Assembly: GCF_009861505.1 (NCBI RefSeq)
Contig: NZ_WTFT01000012.1
Coordinates: 299,043-363,042, forward strand
Reading direction: 5' to 3'
Source: Pseudomonas izuensis
Lineage (GTDB): Bacteria > Pseudomonadota > Gammaproteobacteria > Pseudomonadales > Pseudomonadaceae
Length of the DNA stretch: 64,000 nucleotides
Shown here: piece by piece, positions 58,976 through 64,000 of the stretch
Layout: each line of letters opens with the position of its first letter
How positions within the stretch are numbered: position 1 is the first letter of the stretch
Notes under the pieces: model-generated
Told to the model about the DNA's origin: nothing
The model's database searches: none
What the model saw: the letters and a program-made list of their open reading frames with translations, nothing else
Program-made: the position numbers and the translations under genes

Positions 58976-59212
58976 CTACAACGTGCGCTGGCTATTGCCA
59001 ATCCCCTTGGCAATATCAATCCCCCAATCCATCGCTGCTTCCATGTCCAGCATATGGGGCTTCGGATCGTGGTTCTCATCAATGACCGAGCCATCCGGCC
59101 GGTAGACACCGATGAACATCCCCAACGAGCCGTCTTTCAAAATCTCGGCCTTGACCCTGATGCTGCATCCGTTCGACAGCGTCTCCTTGTGTTCCTCATG
59201 ACGCTCTGTCAT
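58976..59212 (-). CDS. Small conserved hypothetical protein
   Basis: 78 residues: MTERHEEHKETLSNGCSIRVKAEI followed by LGMFIGVYRPDGSVIDENHDPKPHMLDMEAAMDWGIDIAKGIG, one compact alpha-beta unit. ATG at 59212 has GGGAGGA upstream. Acidic and soluble; I do not recognise a named family. Divergent from the lactate permease gene. Confidence 0.7.
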   Translation of the reverse strand: MTERHEEHKETLSNGCSIRVKAEILKDGSLGMFIGVYRPDGSVIDENHDPKPHMLDMEAAMDWGIDIAKGIGNSQRTL

Positions 59213-59384
59213 CGCGGCATTCCTCCCATTGCTGGTGATCGACTCTATTGGCCATGCTAGCTCAGGCCATCGAAATAGCGCGGGCTCATGAGACAAAAGG
59301 ACAGCGGCGTAATGCCACCTATACTACAAGCCACCTCCCCCCACGGGGGTCTGCATTTCCAACAATAAGAAGCAGAGGTGGAAC

Positions 59385-61148
59385 ATGGTCTGGCAGCAAA
59401 TCTACGATCCGTTCAATAACCCGGTGCTTTCTACCGTCATGGCAGCAGTGCCGGTGGTGGTGATGCTTGCTTCGTTGGCGTTTTTTCATGTCAAGGCACA
59501 CCTGGCGGCGTTGCTCGCCCTGGCCTCGGCGCTGGTGATCGCCATCTTCGCCTTCGGCATGCCCGCCAACATGGCCGGTTCGGCGGCGCTGTACGGGGCC
59601 GCCAACGGTCTGCTGCCGATTGGCTGGATCGTGTTGAACATCATCTTTTTGCACCGGCTGACCACCGAAAACGGCTCGTTCAAAGTGCTGCAGGACTCCC
59701 TGGCGCGAATCACCGACGACCGTCGCCTGCAACTGCTGCTGATCGCGTTCTGCTTCGGCGCCTTTTTCGAGGGCGCCGCCGGCTTCGGTACGCCGGTGGC
59801 GGTGACCGGGGCGATTCTGATCGGGCTGGGTTTTTCGCCGCTGGCGGCCTCGGGCCTGGCGTTGATCGCCAACACCGCGCCGGTGGCGTTCGGCGCGCTG
59901 GGTACGCCGATCATCACCTTGGCCAAAGTCACCGGGCTGGATGAAATGGAGCTGTCGATGATGGTTGGCCGGCAATTGCCGTTCTTCTCGGTCATCGTGC
60001 CGTTCTGGTTGATCTGGGCCTTCGCCGGTTGGCGCAAAATGCTGGAAATCTGGCCGGCGATCCTCATCGCCGGGGTCAGCTTTGCCGTCCCGCAGTTCAT
60101 CGTTTCCAACTATCACGGACCGATGCTGGTGGACGTGATCGCCGCGCTGATTTCCATGGCCTGCCTGACCGGCTTCCTGAAGGTCTGGAAACCGGCCACC
60201 GTGCACACCTCTGCCGCGCTGTCCGGGCGGGTCGACAACTCAAAAATAGCCCAGGAGCATGACCAGAAACCCGTCGCCAGCGGGATGTTTGCCAACGAGG
60301 CCAAGCCGGCAGTCATGCGTGCCTGGATGCCGTGGATCATCCTCACAATCTTTGTGTTCGCCTGGGGTACCCAGGGTTTCAAAAACAGCTTCGACACCCG
60401 CCCGGCAATCGATCCGGCCACCAGCTCAGCCAAGCTCGACCCCCAGGGCAAACCGCTGCGAGAAGCCAACCCGGTCTTCGCCCCGGTCCTGACTTTCACC
60501 ACCATCCACCAGCAGATCGAGAAGGTTCCGCCGGTGGTGCCCGCGCCTAAAACCGAAGACGCGGTGTACAAATTCACCTGGTTCACCGCCACCGGCAGCG
60601 GCATCCTGCTGGCAGCGATTGTCGGCGGATTGCTGATGGGCTATTCCATCCCGCAATTGATCAAACAGTATTTGCGAACGATCTGGGTCGTGCGCTACTC
60701 GTTGATCACCATCACCGCGATGCTCGCTCTGGGCTTCCTCACGCGCTACTCGGGACTGGATGCCACCATGGGCCTGGCCTTTGCCGCGACGGGGATTTTC
60801 TACCCGATGTTCGGTACCTTGCTCGGCTGGCTCGGCGTGGCCCTGACCGGCTCGGACACCGCGTCCAACGTGCTGTTCGGCGGCTTGCAACGGGTCACTT
60901 CCGAACAGCTGGGGCTCAGCCCGGTGTTGATGGCCGCCGCCAACAGCTCCGGCGGGGTCATGGGCAAGATGGTCGACGCCCAATCAATCGTGGTCGCCTC
61001 CACCGCCACCCGCTGGTACGGCCACGAAGGGGAAATCCTGCGTTACGTATTCTTCCACTCGATTGTGTTAGCCATTCTTGTGGGCGGTCTGGTGACGTTG
61101 CAGGCGTATGTGGCGCCGTTCAGTCATATGGTGGTGGGCGGGCATTGA
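59385..61148 (+). CDS. lctP: L-lactate/glycolate permease, LctP family
   Basis: 587-residue inner-membrane symporter with about 13 segments. Family signatures are FEGAAGFGTPVAVTGAILIGLGFSPLAASGLALIANTAPVAFGALGTP and SDTASNVLFGGLQ, near-identical to LldP/GlcA. A hydrophilic loop of about 90 residues (360-450 region, DTRPAIDPATSSAKLDPQGK) is typical of pseudomonad members. ATG at 59385 has AGAGGTGG upstream. Its place just before glcD suggests glycolate as well as lactate uptake (GlcA role); a REP hairpin lies between. Confidence 0.92.
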   Translation: MVWQQIYDPFNNPVLSTVMAAVPVVVMLASLAFFHVKAHLAALLALASALVIAIFAFGMPANMAGSAALYGAANGLLPIGWIVLNIIFLHRLTTENGSFKVLQDSLARITDDRRLQLLLIAFCFGAFFEGAAGFGTPVAVTGAILIGLGFSPLAASGLALIANTAPVAFGALGTPIITLAKVTGLDEMELSMMVGRQLPFFSVIVPFWLIWAFAGWRKMLEIWPAILIAGVSFAVPQFIVSNYHGPMLVDVIAALISMACLTGFLKVWKPATVHTSAALSGRVDNSKIAQEHDQKPVASGMFANEAKPAVMRAWMPWIILTIFVFAWGTQGFKNSFDTRPAIDPATSSAKLDPQGKPLREANPVFAPVLTFTTIHQQIEKVPPVVPAPKTEDAVYKFTWFTATGSGILLAAIVGGLLMGYSIPQLIKQYLRTIWVVRYSLITITAMLALGFLTRYSGLDATMGLAFAATGIFYPMFGTLLGWLGVALTGSDTASNVLFGGLQRVTSEQLGLSPVLMAAANSSGGVMGKMVDAQSIVVASTATRWYGHEGEILRYVFFHSIVLAILVGGLVTLQAYVAPFSHMVVGGH

Positions 61149-61177
61149 ATTGACCCAGACTTTTCCACGCACCAACT

Positions 61178-61268
61178 CCTGTAGGAGCCGGCTGCTGGCG
61201 AAGCGGTAGTCCAGTTAACAATGCATTGACTGATACACCGCCATCGCCAGCAAGCCGGCTCCTACAGG
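61178..61268. repeat. REP-like inverted repeat
   Basis: CCTGTAGGAGCCGGC...GCCGGCTCCTACAGG; the left arm lacks one T (GGCTGCTGGCG). It lies between lctP and glcD; the 190-base interval has no gene. Confidence 0.9.
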
Positions 61269-61338
61269 GACGGTTTGTTCAATGAATTGCCGGGCCCCGC
61301 CATCACGTCTCATGTGAACGGAGTATCGTAAAGCGACT

Positions 61339-62838
61339 ATGAACATTCTTTACGACGAACGCGTGGACGGCGCCCTGCCCGACGTCGACCGGAACGCGCT
61401 ATTGCTAGCCTTGCAAACGCGATTGCCGGCGCTTGAGATCCTGCATCAGCGCGAAGAACTCAAGCCGTACGAATGCGACGGCCTCTCGGCCTACCGCACC
61501 ACGCCGATGCTGGTGGTACTGCCCCGTGATATTGCGCAGGTTCAGGGCGTGCTCAAGCTTTGCCATGAAATGCAGGTGCCCGTGGTTGCCCGGGGGGCCG
61601 GGACCGGTCTGTCCGGCGGCGCCCTGCCCCTGGAAAAAGGCGTGCTGCTGGTGATGGCACGCTTCAACCAGATTCTGCACATCGACCCCGACGCCCGCAC
61701 CGCGCGGGTTCAGCCGGGGGTTCGCAACCTGGCGATTTCCCAGGCCGCCGCGCAGTACGGCCTGTACTACGCGCCGGACCCGTCATCGCAGATCGCCTGC
61801 TCCATCGGCGGCAACGTCGCCGAAAACGCCGGCGGCGTGCATTGCCTGAAATACGGCCTGACCGTGCACAACGTGCTCAAGGTCGACATCCTTACTGTCG
61901 ACGGCGAATGCCTGAGCCTGGGCTCCAACGCCCTCGACTCGCCGGGGCTTGATCTGCTGGCCTTGTTCAACGGTTCCGAAGGCATGCTCGGGGTGATCAC
62001 TGAGGTGACGGTCAAACTGCTGCCCAAACCGCAGTCCGCCAAGGTGTTGCTGGCGGCCTTCGACTCGGTGGAAAAGGCTGGTCGCGCCGTCGGTGACATC
62101 ATTGCCGCCGGCATCATCCCCGGTGGCCTGGAGATGATGGACAACCTGGCCATCCGCGCCGCCGAGGACTTTATCCACGCCGGCTACCCGGTAGAGGCCG
62201 AGGCCATTTTGCTGTGCGAGCTCGATGGCGTCGAAGCCGACGTTCACGACGATTGCAACCGTGTGCGCCAGGTGCTGGAACAGGCCGGCGCCACCGAAGT
62301 ACGCCTGGCCAGGGACGAAGCCGAACGCGTGCGTTTCTGGGCGGGGCGCAAGAATGCCTTTCCGGCGGTGGGCCGCTTGTCGCCGGATTATTACTGCATG
62401 GACGGCACCATCCCCCGTCGCGAGTTGCCCGGTGTCTTGAAAGCCATCGCCCAACTGTCAAACGAATACGGCCTGCGCGTGGCCAATGTGTTCCACGCCG
62501 GCGACGGCAACATGCACCCGCTGATTCTGTTCGATGCCAATACGCCGGGGGAGCTGGATCGCGCTGAAACCCTGGGCGGCAAAATTCTGGAGTTGTGCGT
62601 GAAGGTCGGCGGCAGCATCACCGGGGAACACGGTGTCGGCCGCGAGAAAATCAACCAGATGTGCGCACAGTTCAACAGCGATGAGCTGACCCTGTTCCAT
62701 GCGGTCAAGGCAGCGTTCGATCCGGGCGGCCTGCTCAACCCCGGCAAGAACATCCCGACCCTGCACCGCTGTGCCGAATTCGGCGCGATGCACGTGCATG
62801 GCGGGCAGTTGCCCTTCCCTGACCTGGAGCGTTTCTGA
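61339..62838 (+). CDS. glcD: Glycolate oxidase subunit GlcD
   Basis: 499-residue FAD-linked oxidase (VAO/PCMH fold) oxidising glycolate to glyoxylate. FAD-binding segment PVVARGAGTGLSGGALPL (about 85-102) and C-terminal motifs VANVFHAGDGNMHPLILFD and GSITGEHGVGREK are diagnostic. The start ATG 61339 has no close Shine-Dalgarno; GGAG at 61319 is 16 bases away. It forms the complex with GlcE and GlcF and feeds electrons to the respiratory chain. Stop and glcE start overlap (TGATG). Confidence 0.95.
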   Translation: MNILYDERVDGALPDVDRNALLLALQTRLPALEILHQREELKPYECDGLSAYRTTPMLVVLPRDIAQVQGVLKLCHEMQVPVVARGAGTGLSGGALPLEKGVLLVMARFNQILHIDPDARTARVQPGVRNLAISQAAAQYGLYYAPDPSSQIACSIGGNVAENAGGVHCLKYGLTVHNVLKVDILTVDGECLSLGSNALDSPGLDLLALFNGSEGMLGVITEVTVKLLPKPQSAKVLLAAFDSVEKAGRAVGDIIAAGIIPGGLEMMDNLAIRAAEDFIHAGYPVEAEAILLCELDGVEADVHDDCNRVRQVLEQAGATEVRLARDEAERVRFWAGRKNAFPAVGRLSPDYYCMDGTIPRRELPGVLKAIAQLSNEYGLRVANVFHAGDGNMHPLILFDANTPGELDRAETLGGKILELCVKVGGSITGEHGVGREKINQMCAQFNSDELTLFHAVKAAFDPGGLLNPGKNIPTLHRCAEFGAMHVHGGQLPFPDLERF

Positions 62839-63902
62839 TGCACGTTACAGGCGATGTCGATGACAGCAAGGTGTTGCTGGAACAGGTCAACCAGGCGCTG
62901 GAAAACGCCACGCCATTGCGCATTCAAGGTTCCAACAGCAAGGCGTTCCTTGGGCGTATCGTTGCCGGCGAGATACTCGACACCCGCTCCCACCGGGGCA
63001 TCGTCAGCTATGACCCGACCGAACTGGTGGTCACCGTGCGCTGCGGCACGCCGCTGGCTGAACTGATGCAAGTGCTCGACGCCGCGCAACAGATGCTGCC
63101 CTGCGAACCACCCGCCTTCGGCGACGGCGCCACCGTTGGCGGCATGATCGCCTGCGGGCTGTCCGGGCCACGGCGCCCTTGGTCGGGTTCGGTACGGGAC
63201 TTTGTCCTCGGCACTCGGGTCATCACCGGGCTGGGCAAGCATCTGCGCTTCGGCGGCGAAGTGATGAAAAACGTCGCCGGCTACGATCTGTCGCGGTTGA
63301 TGGCCGGCAGTTATGGCACCCTGGGCCTGATCACGGAAGTCTCGTTGAAGGTGCTGCCCAAGCCCCGGCAATGCTTGAGCATCAGCCTGGAAATGAACAG
63401 CGATCACGCCTTGCAGTACCTCGCCCAATGGGGCCAGCAACCTCTGCCGATCAGCGCCGCGTGCCATGACGGTGAGCGTCTGCACCTGCGGCTCGAGGGC
63501 GGCGAAGGTTCGGTGACGGCCGCCCATGACCGCCTGGGTGGCGAACGGCTGGACAGCGCGTACTGGGCCGACCTCAACGAGCAGCGTTTGCCTTTCTTCG
63601 ATGAGGATCAGCCGCTCTGGCGCCTGTCACTACCCAACAACACGGCAAAACTGTCCCTGCCCGGTCGACAATTGATCGACTGGGGTGGCGCCCAGCGCTG
63701 GCTCAAATCCGACGCCCAAGCGTCCTTCATTCGCGAAGTGGTCGATGAGGTCGGCGGCCACGTGACCTGCTACAGCCACGGCTTGATCGACAGCCCGTTC
63801 CAGCCCCTGCCGGCCGCCCTGATGCGCTACCACCAGAGCCTCAAGCAGCAACTCGATCCCCGGGGCATCTTCAACCCCGGTCGTTTGTACGCGGAGCTTT
63901 AA
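62838..63902 (+). CDS. glcE: Glycolate oxidase subunit GlcE
   Basis: 354-residue second FAD-binding subunit. The PCMH-type segment is ALENATPLRIQGSNSKAFLG ... SYDPTELVVTVRCGTPLAELMQVL, followed by FGDGATVGGMIACGLSGPRRPWSGSVRDFVLG and GEVMKNVAGYDLSRLMAGSYGTLGLITEVSLKVLPKP. It overlaps glcD by one base and precedes glcF by three bases. Ends LDPRGIFNPGRLYAEL, as is usual. Confidence 0.95.
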   Translation: MHVTGDVDDSKVLLEQVNQALENATPLRIQGSNSKAFLGRIVAGEILDTRSHRGIVSYDPTELVVTVRCGTPLAELMQVLDAAQQMLPCEPPAFGDGATVGGMIACGLSGPRRPWSGSVRDFVLGTRVITGLGKHLRFGGEVMKNVAGYDLSRLMAGSYGTLGLITEVSLKVLPKPRQCLSISLEMNSDHALQYLAQWGQQPLPISAACHDGERLHLRLEGGEGSVTAAHDRLGGERLDSAYWADLNEQRLPFFDEDQPLWRLSLPNNTAKLSLPGRQLIDWGGAQRWLKSDAQASFIREVVDEVGGHVTCYSHGLIDSPFQPLPAALMRYHQSLKQQLDPRGIFNPGRLYAEL

Positions 63903-63905
63903 ACC

Positions 63906-64000
63906 ATGCAGACCACCTTGAGCGAAGAGGCCCGCCGACTGCCCCGCGCCGAAGAGGCCGACAGCATCCTGCGCACCTGCGTGCACTGCGGTTTCTGCAA
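63906..64000 (+). CDS. glcF: Glycolate oxidase iron-sulfur subunit GlcF (5' end)
   Basis: Only 31 codons are in the window: MQTTLSEEARRLPRAEEAD then LRTCVHCGFCN, the first [4Fe-4S] motif (CxxCxxC) of GlcF. Starts three bases after the glcE stop. Confidence 0.9.
   Translation, partial: MQTTLSEEARRLPRAEEADSILRTCVHCGFC

Overview
The window is about 64 kb of GC-rich Pseudomonas-type chromosome, most likely P. fluorescens group. The evidence is the codon style, the tRNA-Ser(UGA) with a stringent-type promoter, the many REP-like hairpins of the form TGTAGGAGC...GCTCCTACA, and gene families typical of that genus (DUF1302/DUF1329 pair, glcDEF, ohr, Lrp/EamA pair). No CRISPR array, insertion sequence or intact prophage was seen.

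Left part (1-16.4 kb). A GntR-headed minus-strand operon (6.9 down to 0.0 kb) encodes an AprA-like flavoprotein, a 2[4Fe-4S] ferredoxin, a SsuA/TauA-type binding protein, permease, ATPase and a HEAT-repeat protein. It looks like a reductive, probably sulfonate or organosulfur, uptake and utilisation system. Next come a DyP peroxidase, gapN-type aldehyde dehydrogenase plus FUSC protein, a divergent EamA/Lrp pair, a YceK-like lipoprotein, a BI-1/YccA protein, the tRNA-Ser with a small accessory patch, a GST and a YeiH-type transporter.

Middle (16.4-31.4 kb). A catabolic gene group runs on the minus strand from a thiolase at 28.3 kb down to DUF1329 at 16.5 kb: thiolase, acyl-CoA dehydrogenase, AraC regulator, DUF849 beta-keto-acid cleavage enzyme, SDR, double carboxymuconolactone-decarboxylase-like protein, MFS transporter, DUF1302 and DUF1329. 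Divergently there is an IclR regulator, an apparent acyl-CoA dehydrogenase remnant, an acyl-CoA ligase and a lone Rieske ferredoxin. Two nearly identical 16-bp IclR-type operators lie inverted between the two arms. The set fits CoA-dependent breakdown of an unknown carboxylic acid.

31.4-39.9 kb. A TetR-controlled minus-strand operon: dimethylglycine/N-methylproline-demethylase-like FMN oxidoreductase, a DddP-like M24 metalloenzyme, a polar amino-acid type ABC transporter and an Ldh2-family dehydrogenase. A 37-bp near-perfect palindrome sits in the divergent promoter. The M24 protein keeps the full set of DddP metal ligands with identical spacing, so the operon may take up and break a DMSP-like or betaine-like compound.

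39.9-49.9 kb is a mosaic of small regulators and enzymes: cupin, AraC, NmrA/PadR pair, XRE with MmyB-like domain, DUF2834-like membrane protein overlapping a NUDIX gene, and envelope proteins DUF3300/DUF2950. An E1 pyruvate-dehydrogenase-like gene without E2/E3 follows.

53.1-57.4 kb holds the most interesting unit: a visibly more A/T-rich two-gene cassette of a patatin-like phospholipase and a 978-residue protein with a macro-like domain, Clp-N-like repeats and a membrane-spanning KAP P-loop NTPase. The layout of sensor, NTPase and lipase suggests an anti-phage or abortive-infection system not matching any I can name.

The right end (57.4-64 kb) is a GNAT acetyltransferase, ohr, a small conserved gene, a lactate/glycolate permease and the start of the glycolate oxidase operon glcD-glcE-glcF.
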